Assembly (NCBI GenBank): GCA_901472455.1
Contig: LR590464.1
Location: 2,108,001-2,172,000 of the forward strand
Source: Leclercia adecarboxylata
GTDB lineage: Bacteria; Pseudomonadota; Gammaproteobacteria; Enterobacterales; Enterobacteriaceae
Direction of reading: 5' to 3'
DNA length: 64,000 nucleotides
Under the pieces are notes generated by a model. It was given only the letters and a program-made list of their open reading frames with translations. It made no database searches and was not told where the DNA came from. The first letter of the stretch is position 1, and each line of letters starts with the position of its first letter. Shown piece by piece: positions 1 to 9,807 of this stretch. Both the position numbers and the translations under genes were made by a program.

Positions 1-546
1 TGGTTCTGGATCACCTCGCGGTTAATTGGGTCGACTGCACCGAAAGGCTCATCCATCAGCAGTACCGGAGGATCCGCCGCCAGGGCGCGGATCACGCCGA
101 TACGCTGCTGCTGACCGCCGGACATTTCACGTGGGTAGCGGTTAAGGAACTTATGCGGGTCCATCGCCACCATGTCCATCAGCTCTTCAGCGCGGGTTTT
201 ACAGCGCGCTTTGTCCCAGCCCAGCATCCGTGGCACCACGGTGATGTTCTCTTCGATGGTCATGTTCGGGAACAGACCAATCTGCTGGATCACGTAGCCG
301 ATGTTACGACGCAGGGTGACGGTATCCATGTCGCTGGTGTCCTGACCGTTGATCAGGATCTTCCCGCTGCTCGGAGTAATCAGACGGTTAATCATCTTCA
401 GGGTCGTCGTCTTGCCGCAGCCGGACGGGTCCAAGCAGAACGCACATTTCCCCTTCGGGTACGTTCAGGTTAACGTTGTCTACGGCCTTAAATGTCTGGC
501 CCTGCTTCTGTGAAAATTGTTTGGTGAGGTTTTCCAGTTTTATCAT
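1..546 (-). CDS. osmV: Osmoprotectant ABC transporter ATPase (OsmV/OpuCA-like), 3' end outside window
   Basis: Energy-coupling ATPase of a glycine-betaine/choline-type importer at the inner membrane. It starts MIKLENLTKQFSQKQGQ at 546. Walker A (GPSGCGKTTT) lies near 430-400 and is reached only after removing one extra base near 431. Further on are the Q-loop (YVIQQIGLF), the signature (MSGGQQQRIG) and Walker B (PVLLMDEPFGA) near 115-60. The window cuts off the C-terminal part, where OpuCA/ProV proteins may carry CBS domains. The start codon overlaps the osmW stop (TAATG), indicating translational coupling. Family assignment is firm; the osmU paralogue (rather than yeh or pro) is inferred from the binding-protein sequence and the permease-SBP-permease-ATPase order. 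Confidence 0.85.
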
Positions 547-1189
547 TATCGAATCCCCTTTGGAGTCAGTACGATCTGCAGACGGTGCAGTACCAGTCGA
601 GCACAATCGCTAAAAGACAAATCATCAGCGCACCGGCAATCAACATACGGATATCACTTCCGCCGATGCCGTTAAGCAGCAACAGACCCAGCCCGCCGCG
701 CCGATAACGGCGGCAATCGCCATCACGCCGATGTTCATCACACGGCGGTACGGATCCGCCGAAAATCACCGGCAGCGCCATGGGAATCTCTACCCAGCGC
801 AGACGTTGCCAGAAGGTCATGCCGATGCCACGCCCCGCCTCACGCAGGCCGGGCGGCAGGCTGTCGAGTGCGGTGTGGGTGTTACGCACAATTGGCAGCA
901 GCGAGTAGAGAAATACCGCGGTAATCGGCGGCAGGGCACCAATACCCTGACCCGATCAGCGAAAAGAGCGGGATCATCAGACCAAACAGCGCAATGGATG
1001 GGATGGTCAGTACGATGGTGGCAATACCCAGCACCGGGGTCGCCAGCCATTTGTGGCGTACAATCAGAATGCCCAGCGGCACGCCGATAATGATGGCCAG
1101 GCCTACAGCCAGCGCCACCAGCCACGATGTTGCAGCGTCAGGGTGCAGAGATAACCCCAGTTATCAATCATGTAGTGAATCGTATCCAT
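546..1189 (-). CDS. osmW: Osmoprotectant ABC transporter permease (OsmW-like), frameshifted
   Basis: Inner-membrane permease of the OsmU-type importer. The reading MDTIHYMIDNWGYL starts at 1189 behind a GGAGG-type ribosome site and ends VLTPKGIR at 548-546. The BPD_transp_1 signature region is visible (LPPGLREAGRGIGMTFWQRL, with the EAA-loop pattern EAGxGIGMT) and hydrophobic helices cover most of the rest. Frame changes are needed near 1130, 945, 755, 695 and 595, all single-base, so the gene was most likely intact in the cell. It sits between the binding protein and the ATPase. Confidence 0.8.
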
Positions 1190-1198
1190 AGCGCCTCC

Positions 1199-2095
1199 TT
1201 ACAGCAGCTGCTTGCTACGCAGGAAATCACGGGCGACCTGCTGCGGTGACTGATGATCGATATCCACCTTTTTATTCAGCTCGGTGATACGTCGTTATTG
1301 AGCTGTGCAGAGAGGGTGTTTCAGCGCCTCCTCCAGACCCGGATTGGCTCCAGGGTGTCCTTACGCACCACCGGGGTCACCGCATAGCTCGGGAAAAAGC
1401 CTTTATCATCTTCCAGTACCTTCAGGTCAAAACCCTTCACGCGCCCGTCGGTGGTATAAATCAGCCGGCGTCGACAAAGCCATCGCGCACCGCGTTATAG
1501 ACCAGACCGGGGTCCATCTGGCGGATCTGCGGGCGATCAAGCTCCAGGTTGTAGGCGGCTGCAGCGGCTTCATGCCGTCGCTACGCCCGGAAAATTCGAG
1601 GTCCAGACCGAGCAGCCAGTTGTTATCCGGGTCGGTTTTACGCACCTGTTCAACCTTTGCCACCAGTTCCGACATGGTGTTGATATGTTCTGCTTCGGCG
1701 CGCTTACGCTGCATAGCGAAGGCGTAGGTATTGTTCATGTCAGCAGGCTGGAGCCACACCAGGCCGTGTTTCGCATCCAGGCGTTTTCACTGTCTCGTAA
1801 GACTCCTGCGGTGACATGCGTTTGTTGATGTGGTTAAGATGATCAGCGAAGTACCGGTGTACTCCCAGGTCATATCGATCTGCTTGTTGATCATGGCATT
1901 GCGGGAGATGACCGTCGCAATGTTGGTCTGGGGCTGTACCTGAAACCCTTTCTTTTGCAGGTACTGCACGGTCATTGCCGAAAGAATATGCTGTTCGGTA
2001 AAGCTCTTGGTCGCCAGAATCAGCGGCGCGGCGAGCGCCTGGCTGGAGAAGAGCGCGGCGGCGCACAGCGCCGTCAAGCCGGTAAACAGTCTCAT
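1199..2095 (-). CDS. osmX: Osmoprotectant ABC transporter substrate-binding protein (OsmX-like), frameshifted
   Basis: Periplasmic binding protein. The start at 2095 gives a clear Sec signal peptide (hydrophobic core ending SSQALA|AP), followed by [20 protein letters not shown], the typical opening of the OpuAC/OpuCC fold. The aromatic box region of this family includes the WEYTGT segment seen near 1865. Several frameshifts (about 1840, 1785, 1565, 1465, 1345, 1295) interrupt the reading, which ends near SKQLL at 1199. The mature protein would be about 275 residues, normal for the family. The ligand is probably glycine betaine or choline-O-sulfate-like compounds, inferred from the family. Confidence 0.8.
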
Positions 2096-2113
2096 AAAAG
2101 CTCCTTATTATAA

Positions 2114-2822
2114 TTATCGTGCGAGATGCGGGCTCATCAGACGACCCAGCGCCGCCAGCAACGTATCCAGAATCAGGGCGAACAGGGCGGTGGCCGCGGC
2201 ACCCAAAATCAGCGTCGGGAAGTCATTCAGGTAAATACCCGGGAAGATCAGCTCACCGTAGCTGCTGGCACCAATCAGGAAGGCCAGGGGCGCAGTCCCG
2301 ACGTTAATGGCGGTAGCGATGCGGATCCCGGAGAGCATCACCGGCCAGGCGTTAGGAATCTCCACCTGCCACAGCCGTTGCCATTTGGTCATGCCGATAC
2401 CGTTTGCTGCTTCCAGTAACGAGCCAGGCACCGAGCACAGCCCGGCGTAGGTGTTACGCACAATCGGCAGCAGCGAGGCAAGGAACAGGCAATAATGGCA
2501 GGGGTATCGCCAATACCAATCACCACCATCGCCAGCGCCAGAACGGCCAGTGGCGGCAGGGTATTCCCCACGTTAAAGATCTGCATGACGTATTCGGCGA
2601 TACCGCGCGCGCCGGACGGCTCAGCAAGATACCGCTGGGAATACCGACCAGCAGTGCGAAGAACATCGACGAGAAGACTAAAATCAGATGCTGTTGCCCG
2701 AGATAGACCAGGTCAACCTGACGCGCTTTGATGGTCTCCAGCCCAATTCCCCAGACGAGGAGGGCGACGACCACGATAATCGCGCCGACAAAAAGCAGCG
2801 AACGTTTGAATAGTGGATGCAT
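2114..2822 (-). CDS. osmY: Osmoprotectant ABC transporter permease (OsmY-type of OsmU), first gene of operon
   Basis: Second permease of the importer, transcribed first. It starts MHPLFKRSLLFVGAIIVVV at 2822 and ends MSPHLAR at 2116. The EAA loop LLEAANGIGMTKWQRLWQVE is seen near 2420-2360. Frameshifts near 2625 and 2490 break the reading. The symbol follows the Salmonella OsmU naming and should not be confused with the periplasmic stress protein of the same name. The 255 bases upstream (2823-3077) should hold the operon promoter; a CTATAG -10-like element lies near 2910 on the minus strand, but I cannot define it with confidence. Confidence 0.8.
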
Positions 2823-3077
2823 TGCGGTGTGTCTCCCTGTGCGCATGCGTTATAGCAACCACCGGTTGCCTGTTGTTATGCCATGAATCGGCAGGGGTCA
2901 TTGAGCTATAGCAAGCGAACGGGAAGGGTTCCAGCGAAGCGGCGAAATTTGTAACCCTATGAAAGTGAGGGAAACATGGGGTTATGCCTTATGGGATAAG
3001 GGTTGACAGGTGGCGGGCAGAATTGTCTTAAAGATAATTTCATTAAGTGACACCGTCACTTAATGAAAGGATGTGGT

Positions 3078-3824
3078 TTATGATTTGCTAAGCGCAGCGC
3101 GAACCTTGCGCACACGCAGTGAGGTACTGACAATGGAAAAGGCGGCCACGAGCACCAGTATGACTCCCAGCGCCAGCATCGCATTAAAGCCAAACCACCT
3201 GAACAGTATCAGCCCCGCAATACCCCCGGTGATAAACGAGAAAAGGGTGGTGAGATGGGTTATCAGCTGATTTTTTTGTCCTGCGGTATCTTTGGAGTAG
3301 TCCCTGCGGAGCATCGCCACTACCACGGAGGCCAGCGAAATGCCTGCGTCGGTTAACGTACCGGTAATATGAGTCGATCTTACCCGGCCACCGGAAAGTT
3401 GAGTGGAGGTTGAATTATGGATCCCCATCCAGGCCGCAGAGAAAAACAATAATTTCACGGTTGGTGGTGAAGGTATGAAAAAACATTTCATACAGGGACA
3501 CACCGGCCAGTAATAACCCTTCAATAAACAAAACCTGACAAAAAATGAGCCGGACATTATGAACAATGCCCCATAAAACAATAATCCGTGCAACGATTGC
3601 CCCGTGACAAAGGCTAAAATAATCGTGGCAAAGAAAATAATATCATTCAGATCCGTTGAGGAGACTTCACTGGAAAATTGTGAGGTGTTGCCGGTCATAT
3701 GGGAAGGGAAAAAGCCGAATGCCCCCAGCGCAATGGCATTCAGCAATCCTGCGGAAGTGGCGAGCCACAGGGCAAGCCGACGATCCTCCTGATGCGTTCG
3801 TTCTTTCTTGAGTTTGATCAGCAA
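3078..3824 (-). CDS. DUF1275 (YoaK-like) membrane protein
   Basis: Multi-pass inner-membrane protein of 248 residues of unknown function. The family pattern is clear: LWLATSAGLLNAIALGAFGF with the SHMTGNTSQF motif near residues 41-50, then further hydrophobic helices. The start is TTG at 3824, chosen because a strong GGAGG lies 7 bases upstream and no ATG fits. The middle (residues about 85-125) reads unlike the family and may hold two compensating frame errors. It stands alone, downstream of and divergent from nothing obvious. Confidence 0.7.
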   Translation of the reverse strand: MLIKLKKERTHQEDRRLALWLATSAGLLNAIALGAFGFFPSHMTGNTSQFSSEVSSTDLNDIIFFATIILAFVTGQSLHGLLFYGALFIMSGSFFVRFCLLKGYYWPVCPCMKCFFIPSPPTVKLLFFSAAWMGIHNSTSTQLSGGRVRSTHITGTLTDAGISLASVVVAMLRRDYSKDTAGQKNQLITHLTTLFSFITGGIAGLILFRWFGFNAMLALGVILVLVAAFSIVSTSLRVRKVRAALSKS

Positions 3825-4049
3825 AGAATACCTCCGGTTTGAGCTTTGCCTGAATAATCAGGCTAGCAAAGCGTTTTAACGGGTTGTCCAGGATAGTGCT
3901 TAATTATTACGGCACCGGAGGTGGAGGGAGATTTAGTAATTAATTAAAATAACCTTGTTAAAAAAGGGATTATTTAAACCCGGACGCGAAACGTCTCCCG
4001 ACTACTGTGTCGCAATCGCGAGACGGCGCGGGATGCTCACAGCATTCCA

Positions 4050-4661
4050 TTATTCCCGTGGCGTAAAAATGCCGGACGCTGGTTTTAAGTGTGCAAACCA
4101 GGCCTCAATAGCAGGGAACGACGGGCGGTCAAAGGGCGTCATTTTCCAGCGGTTCACCGACAGCCCCAGCACCACGTCGGCCAGGGTAAAGGTCTCGCCC
4201 GCCACCCATGCCCCGGTGCGTTGCAGCTGCTGATTAAGGATCGCGATATGGTGGTTCCACTCCTTAATCCCCGCCGCAATGCGTTCAGGATCGTTAAAGT
4301 CCGGGTTTTTACGCCCCAGCGCCGGGAAGACATAGCGCCAGGCGTTGTTAAATTCGCTTGCCTGCCAGTCCATCCAGCGCTCGACGTTAGCACACCCCTG
4401 CGGATCGCCGGGGAGCAGATCGTCACGCCCGGCTTTGCGCACCAGATAGCGGCAGATCGCGTTGGATTCCCACAGAACAAAATCGCCATCGATCAGCACC
4501 GGCACCATGGCGTTCGGGTTCAGTGCGCGAAAGGCATCGGTTTCCGTCGAGGCAAAGCCGCTGCCGTAATCTTCCTGGAGATAGTCCAGACCGATTTCTT
4601 CGCAGGTCCAGAGCACTTTACGCACGTTGATGGAGGTGGTTTTGCCGAGGATTTTTAGCAT
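4050..4661 (-). CDS. Glutathione S-transferase family protein
   Basis: Intact 203-residue cytosolic GST. The N-terminal thioredoxin fold (MLKILGKTTSINVRKVLW) has the conserved cis-proline strand NPNAMVPVLIDGDFVLWESN at about residues 48-67, with Glu-Ser of the glutathione-binding site. The alpha-helical C-terminal domain contains the N-capping FTLADVVLG box near residue 160. The likely catalytic Ser is in KTTSINV. Physiological substrate unknown. Monocistronic. One of the few genes in this stretch with no frameshift. Confidence 0.85.
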   Translation of the reverse strand: MLKILGKTTSINVRKVLWTCEEIGLDYLQEDYGSGFASTETDAFRALNPNAMVPVLIDGDFVLWESNAICRYLVRKAGRDDLLPGDPQGCANVERWMDWQASEFNNAWRYVFPALGRKNPDFNDPERIAAGIKEWNHHIAILNQQLQRTGAWVAGETFTLADVVLGLSVNRWKMTPFDRPSFPAIEAWFAHLKPASGIFTPRE

Positions 4662-4957
4662 GCTGCAGATGTCCTTTGTCGTATGAGTTAATCACAATAC
4701 ATCAGGTATGCAGGGAGTTTAGGGCAAATTTTGGTGGGGGAAGGGGGCGACCAGCAAGATATCCCGATCACCGGTTTCTTTGAGATGTCGAGGGTTGCGG
4801 ACAATGTGATCAAAGCGCGGGGTATCTTTTAACATCCGCGCACAACGCTCAGGTCGGCAGGCTGATGGCTGTTCCACGACGTTTTCTGTGGGACGGGCAA
4901 GCGAAACGCACCCGTCGTGGCTGGAAGGCTCTCTCCCTAAACGAAGAATTCATCTTC
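4662..4957. other. Intergenic region without a supported gene
   Basis: About 296 bases between the GST gene and the next gene. It holds an inverted repeat with 8-bp perfect arms (CCACGACG at 4875-4882, CGTCGTGG at 4913-4920) and a 38-codon minus-strand ORF (about 4832-4714) without a convincing ribosome site. I do not recognise anything further. Confidence 0.4.
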
Positions 4958-5398
4958 TTAGTCGAGAGGAATAAGCCCTTCTGTACAGTCGCACTCCTCA
5001 CCGAATACGTATGCCGGAATGCCTAAACCGCCGGACAAGGCCCAGACCTGTTTAACCCAGCCAATGGCTGCCTCAACAATAATATCGTTGACCGAAAATG
5101 AAACCTCTTCAGGGTCGAAGATGGGCACGTCTGGCTGGAGTTTACCGTCGATAAATTTTACGTCGAAAAGCTCCCGGTAAGGCGCTATAGCGCTGTTTAA
5201 CACGTATAAATCTGGCCCCCGGAGATGGATCATGACAGAAAACATCCCGTCCTCATCCTGGACGGGATGGATACCCACCTCAACGGCCTGCGTTTTTATG
5301 GGAAGAATGCCCTTAATGCCGCGGATCTTTTCGACCGCCGCCTGCGTGTGGAAGTGAAGAATATCGTGCAGCGCACTCCTGTATTGTGTTTCTGTCAT
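4958..5398 (-). CDS. Conserved hypothetical protein, 146 residues
   Basis: Soluble protein of unknown function. The start MTETQYRSALHD at 5398 is preferred over the longer reading from 5461 because an AGAGAA ribosome site precedes it. No signal peptide or membrane segment. It has a Cys pair near the C-terminus (EECDCTEG). Composition and length are those of a real gene and the reading is unbroken. I do not recognise a characterised family. Confidence 0.65.
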   Translation of the reverse strand: MTETQYRSALHDILHFHTQAAVEKIRGIKGILPIKTQAVEVGIHPVQDEDGMFSVMIHLRGPDLYVLNSAIAPYRELFDVKFIDGKLQPDVPIFDPEEVSFSVNDIIVEAAIGWVKQVWALSGGLGIPAYVFGEECDCTEGLIPLD

Positions 5399-5507
5399 AT
5401 CCCGATTCTCTTTAATTCTGGGGCTTACACTATAGCGGCCTGTCCTCTGCTTCTGGCACACAGCGGATTTTAAGCCTCGTCCAGTAAGCCGTTATGGACT
5501 TCCATAT

Positions 5508-5543
5508 AAAAAAACGCCGCAAGCAGTTTTCTGCTTACGGCGT
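5508..5543 (-). terminator. Rho-independent terminator of yebG
   Basis: 13-bp stem with one mismatch (ACGCCGCAAGCAG / CTGCTTACGGCGT) and a TTTT loop, followed on the minus strand by a run of seven T (A-run 5508-5514 on plus). It lies just beyond the yebG stop. Confidence 0.85.
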
Positions 5544-5572
5544 TCAGGATCGGTGATGATGTGTTCTGGCTA

Positions 5573-5891
5573 TCAGGCCGCTTTTACCGCTCTGATTTTT
5601 TTACTGCCAGCCGCCATCTGACTCGGTGTTATCTGTTGCAGGGGGTGGCATTGCGATCGGGCACCTTACTGGTACGCAGAATATGCTGCACAGCCTCTTT
5701 CTGCTCGGCGAGATACAGCCCAAGATCTTCAGCCTGCGTTTCATCCATCTGCTTACCGCTTTGCAACAGCCAGTCGGTGAACGCTTCTGCCAGGTCGAGC
5801 AGTTTGTCGTGAGCGTCAGCCTCTTTCTTACTGGCAATGTCATTTTCTCTTCACCTTTTCTTACGACAACAAATTTTGTTTCAACAGCCAT
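5573..5891 (-). CDS. yebG: SOS-induced protein YebG, frameshifted
   Basis: Small DNA-damage-inducible protein of unclear function. The N-terminus MAVETKFVVVRKGEEKMT matches YebG (MAVEVKYVVIREGEEKM in E. coli). At least two single-base errors follow (near 5835 and 5655); reading through them gives a KKEAD-type segment, then an acidic helix and a basic tail ending KIRAVKAA at 5575-5573. A perfect LexA box stands 14 bases upstream of the start and a terminator follows the gene, so it is a single-gene SOS unit. Confidence 0.85.
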
Positions 5892-5904
5892 TATGCGCCC
5901 TCCG

Positions 5905-5924
5905 TACTGTAATTATATACAGTA
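5905..5924 (-). promoter_or_regulatory. LexA box of yebG
   Basis: On the minus strand TACTGTATATAATTACAGTA, a perfect CTGT-N8-ACAG with the preferred AT-rich centre. It is placed immediately upstream of yebG and implies LexA repression and SOS induction. Confidence 0.9.
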
Positions 5925-5983
5925 TACCAGTTCCTGATGGGTGTTGCAGCCAAAATGTGCTACCGCGCGTTGCCGCACATCCG

Positions 5984-6469
5984 CTAGATGTCGAGAGCAG
6001 CAAGAATAGAGGCTTCCAGTTTTTTCCGGGGTGGTGAGCGGTGCAAAACGCTTGATGGGTTTGCCGTCGCGTCCGATCAGGAACTTAGTGGAAATTCCAC
6101 TTGATCCGCTTACCCAGCACGCCGGGTAATTCGTCTTGCAGGTAACGAAACACCGGGTGCGCCGTTGGGCCGTTAACGTCCACTTTCTCGAATATCGGAA
6201 AGCTCACCCCGTAGTTGATCTGACAGGTCTGCGTGATGTCGTCGGCATTGCCGGGTTCTTGCTTACCGAACTGGTTGCAGGGAAAACCCAACACCACCAG
6301 CCCCTGGTCGGCGTACTTTTTATAAAGCTTTTCCAGGCCGGCGTATTGCGGTGTAAAACCACAGTGGCTGGCGGTATTCACCACCAGAACCAGCTTACCT
6401 GCATAGTCGGCCATCCGGGATAAGCTGGCCGCGCAGGCTGGTGGCAGAAAGTTGATGAAAGGTCGTCAT
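5984..6469 (-). CDS. Glutathione peroxidase family protein, frameshifted
   Basis: Thiol peroxidase reducing hydroperoxides in the cytosol. Starting at 6469 (MTTFHQLSATSLRGQLIP) and crossing one error near 6418, it reads NTASHCGFTPQYAGLEKLY, with peroxidatic Cys in place of selenocysteine, then the GFPCNQFGKQEPG motif and the catalytic WNF(T)KFLIGRDG motif. The latter is interrupted by a frame error near 6090. It ends at 5984 after ILAALDI. About 160 residues, normal for the short bacterial Gpx type, and closer to that type than to BtuE. Confidence 0.85.
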
Positions 6470-6562
6470 AGCGGAAACCTCAAAGATGAACCCTTTTTTC
6501 AGGCGTTGTGGAGTATAGACGCTGGGGGCAAGATGCGGTTTCCGTCTCAGGGCGTGAGAGGC

Positions 6563-6803
6563 TTACTCAGCTACCAGCCACATATCAGCTTCGTCAAACA
6601 TCTCCTCCAGCATGCGATTGAGTTTTTTCCCGATCGCTTTTACTGGCATCGCTGTTCAGACCGTTCGCCTGCATCGGCTTAACCTTCACCTCGGCGTCCG
6701 GAAAGATGCGGTGCACGCGTCTGGTCAATTCATCCAGGATGATTTCCCTGGCGCCCGCAAGCCCCGCAACATTTCGTTTGTCGTAAACCAGTTCTACGAA
6801 CAT
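6563..6803 (-). CDS. DinI-family SOS protein, frameshifted near the 3' end
   Basis: DinI-like modulator, whose family acts on RecA filaments. MFVELVYDKRNVAGLAGAREIILDELTRRVHRIFPDAEVKVKPMQ matches the DinI pattern (basic helix, then FPD). A frame error near 6625 breaks the ORF; the corrected C-terminus ends DEADMWLVAE at 6563, like the acidic C-terminal helix of DinI. A perfect LexA box lies just upstream. It could also be called ImpC-like. Confidence 0.8.
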
Positions 6804-6819
6804 GACAGATCTCCAAAAA

Positions 6820-6839
6820 TACTGTTTTAATGTACAGCA
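6820..6839 (-). promoter_or_regulatory. LexA box of the dinI-like gene
   Basis: CTGT (6822-6825), eight bases, ACAG (6834-6837), 20 bases upstream of the start codon at 6803. Perfect match to CTGT-N8-ACAG. Confidence 0.85.
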
Positions 6840-6901
6840 TTCTTACCGGAGCAGTGATATCTGTCAACTACCGCCCGTCTTGCAGGCGGTAGTTGTTACT
6901 A

Positions 6902-9095
6902 TCAGAAACAGGACCGAGTAGTTCAGGCCAAAGGTACGACCGCGGCCTTTATAGGTATAGAGGTTCTCCGCCCCGTAGGTTGGGCTGTACAGACCCGGTG
7001 CGCGCTGTCCCCATGCGGTGGTGTAGTCTTCATCCAGGACGTTTTCAACACTAAAGCTCAGCTTGCCCCACCGGCAGAAGGTAGCTACCTAACAGATCCA
7101 CAGTGTTATAGCCTTCAATGCGTTTACCCGCTTCATCAGACAAATCAAAGGTCTGCGTACTTTGCACACGCAGCGTCCAGTCACCTGGCGCCCAGGTCAC
7201 CCATGCGCTCATTTTGGACGGGCTGGCGCTGTCTACCGTCAGCTTTTCCCATTTCCCATCGACGCGGGTTTCCGATTTGATCACGTTAAAGTTTGTGCCG
7301 GTGCTCCACTCGCTGTCAGTGAAGAAGTAATCCACCTGGCCTTCAACACCGTAGATGCGACGCTCATCATCTTCCACGTTGATGGTCATGTCACTTTTGT
7401 TGATGTTGATGGTTTTGTCAGAGAGCGAATAGTATCCGGCAATCTGGGTGCGCAGGTTATCCCCGGTAAAGCGCCAGCCCAGCTCGTAGGCATCCACCTT
7501 AATACCGTCGAGTTTCGAGTCGTTAACGTTAACGCTGTTGACCAGGCGATAATGGCCATTCACCAGCTGATAGGTGCCGGAGCCGTAGTATTTCGCCAGA
7601 TCCGGGATCTCAAAGCCCTGCGAGAAGTTAAACCAGAGCTGCTGGCGTTCGGTCAGATGACCCAGAATACCGGCGTTAAAGAGCAGGTTGTTGTAGTCGG
7701 TTTTCCCGCCCGGTACAGCGTCTGCCGAGGTGGCTCGGCCCGTGGCAATCCCCTGTTGTTGGGCGTAGCCAATAAAATCGTCGACCTTGTTTTCGGTGTA
7801 CTGATAACGCACGCCGCCGCTCAGGGTGATGGCGGAGAAGTCATAGCTCGATTGCAGGAACGGGGCGAGGTTAGTGATGCTGTAGCCCGGATAGCGACCG
7901 ACGTTATAGGCGTTATCCAGCTTCATGCCGCCGCTGGCCGCCGCTTTGTTAAGGTCGAAGAACTGCTGATTGGCATCGAAGGTTTCGTGCTCGGCATCCA
8001 CACCCCATGTCAGCGTTAACGCATCCAGAGGTTTACTGTTGAGGGTGAGTTTGCCGCCGTAAAAATCGGTTTTTTGCTGGGATGCGCCAATTGCTGGTGA
8101 CCCGGCCACCTGAAAGCGTAGGGAAGGGGTAGTACGTCAGGTTCTCATCGCGGTAGTAAATTTGTGCGAGCAGATCCTGACCCCAGAAATCGGTGTTGGA
8201 ATATTGCAGGTTAATAAGATGGCGTTCGGTGCCCGGGATACGGTCGGAATCGAGATTATTTTTATTGTACGCATTGCCGGAACCGGTCACGGCCGAGAAG
8301 TTTTCGCCAAGATACAGGCCGTGCTTACCGTCGGATTCACTCTTGTAATACTGCGTGGTGAGCTGCAACTGCTTGATGTTCGTCGATATTCAGGGTGCCG
8401 GTGCCCATTACATCCAGACGGTCTGAGTATTGCAAACCGGTCTGGGTGTTATCAATGTTCACCTCGTTACCTTTGCCGTCATACCAGCCGCCAAAGCGCT
8501 GATACGCCACTGACAGTCGCCCCGAGGCGTTGTCGTTGCCGCCGCTGACTGCCGCCGCAATGTTTTCGTCATTATCGTTATGGCTGTTGAAGCCCGACTT
8601 CACGCCGGTCTGGAACTCGACTTCCGTTTCCGGCTGGCCCTTTTTCGTGACGATATTGATTAAGCCGCCGGTACTGCCGCCGCCGTAGAGGGAGGTCGCG
8701 CCGGAGATCACTTCAATGCGGGAAATATTAAACGGATCGATAGAGTCCAGCTGACGGCTGTCGCTGCGCGAGGAGTTCAACCGCACGCCATCAACCATCA
8801 CCATCATGGAACGACCGCGCATATTCATACCGTAATTGGTACGCCCCTGGCTGCTGACATCCATACCGGGGATCAACTGCGCCAGTACCTCTTTAAGTTC
8901 TTTCCCGCCCTGAACCTGCTGCTCAATGTCAGCCTGTTCAATGACCCAGGTGGTCTGTGCCATGTCGGTAATGCTGTGATTTGTACGACTGGCGGAGACC
9001 ACCAGCGACTCTTCTTTTTGTCCTTCAGCCGAGGCGTTAGCGGCTAACATCATTAATAAACAAGGGTTTAAAGCCCAATAGCGACGCGCTTTCAT
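6902..9095 (-). CDS. iutA: TonB-dependent ferric siderophore receptor, IutA-like, frameshifted
   Basis: Outer-membrane receptor of about 730 residues. Signal peptide (MKARRYWALNPCLLMMLAANASA), TonB box EESLVVSA, plug domain with GKELKEVLAQLIPGMDVSS, RTNYGMNMRGR and ATSLYGGGSTGGLINIVTKK, then a 22-strand barrel. Many segments match the aerobactin receptor IutA (LQYSDRLDVMGTGTLNIDE, SDRIPGTERHLINLQYS, TENKVDDFIGYAQQ) and it ends GLNYSVLF. Frameshifts near 8375, 8105, 7065 and 6905. No iucABCD genes flank it, so it probably takes up a siderophore made elsewhere in the genome or by other strains. A Fur-like site lies upstream. Confidence 0.88.
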
Positions 9096-9171
9096 TGTTG
9101 TGATCATCCTGATTATTCAAGGTGTCAGAGGCGTTGATGCCCCGTACCGCACGTGAATCACCCTTTAAAGG

Positions 9172-9210
9172 TGATAGTGATTATCGGAATAATATGAATT
9201 CTCATTTCAA
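9172..9210 (-). promoter_or_regulatory. Putative Fur site of the iutA-like gene
   Basis: On the minus strand, AAATGAGAATTCATATTATT followed by CCGATAATCACTATC resembles two overlapping copies of the GATAATGATAATCATTATC consensus, with several mismatches. The position upstream of an iron-uptake receptor supports the call. Confidence 0.5.
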
Positions 9211-9429
9211 TGTAAACAGTTAGTGTTAAAAAATGTTTCTATAAAGACGTGATTTTAATGGGGTTTTTGTAGGCGAGGGGCGAGGCTGAGAAGATGCAGG
9301 CCGCTATTTCGCAGGCCGTGACGCTTGCAGTTCGGCTTTAGTGCCAGCCATAAGCGAAACGCGGACATACGGGAATGAAAAGCGTTGATTTAACCGAATA
9401 GCCATCACTACCCGGCCGTCAGGAATGAA

Positions 9430-9807
9430 TTAAAACCCAAAAATAGCTTCCATTTCGATTGAGAGGTCTGGTGAGAAAAGGCGGCTGATTTCCACGAGCG
9501 AACTGGCAGGTAAGTGATGACCATAATTTCGGTACAGCACTTCACGAAGCGCAGCGATCTCTTCAAAAGAGGTAATGAAAATGGTCACTTTGATCAGGGC
9601 TGAGAAATCCGCGCCTTCTACGCTGACAATTTTCCTGAGTTGACTGAATATTTCTTCAGCCTGCTCAGCAATGCCTTTATGTTGAGCAGGTGTGCCAAAT
9701 GCGGTCAATCCTGAAACATAGAGCGTGCTGCCATGTTTTACAGAATGAACATAAGGTGCCTTTACTTCACCTAACTCAGGATAATTCTTCCGTATTATAT
9801 TGTTCAT
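9430..9807 (-). CDS. RidA/YjgF-family protein lacking the deaminase arginine
   Basis: 125-residue cytosolic protein of the RidA fold; the start MNNIIRKNYPEL at 9807 is chosen over the longer reading. The family pattern LYVSGLTAFG, the QAEEIFSQLRKIV helix and IEMEAIFGF are clear. In imine-deaminating RidA an Arg sits in PARSxVEV; here the same place reads PASSLVEISR, so the catalytic Arg is replaced by Ser. It therefore belongs to the Rid subgroup without proven deaminase activity. Intact reading, monocistronic. Confidence 0.8.
   Translation of the reverse strand: MNNIIRKNYPELGEVKAPYVHSVKHGSTLYVSGLTAFGTPAQHKGIAEQAEEIFSQLRKIVSVEGADFSALIKVTIFITSFEEIAALREVLYRNYGHHLPASSLVEISRLFSPDLSIEMEAIFGF

Noticed and set aside
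5425..5440. CTTACACTATAGCGG, similar to the end of a T7-type promoter
   Set aside because: Only ACTATAG matches; specificity bases and GGG start are missing and it lies in ordinary chromosome. A chance match is likely.
7162..8019. 285-codon plus-strand ORF opposite the iutA-like gene
   Set aside because: It is antisense to a clear receptor gene in GC-biased codons; such shadow frames stay open by composition.
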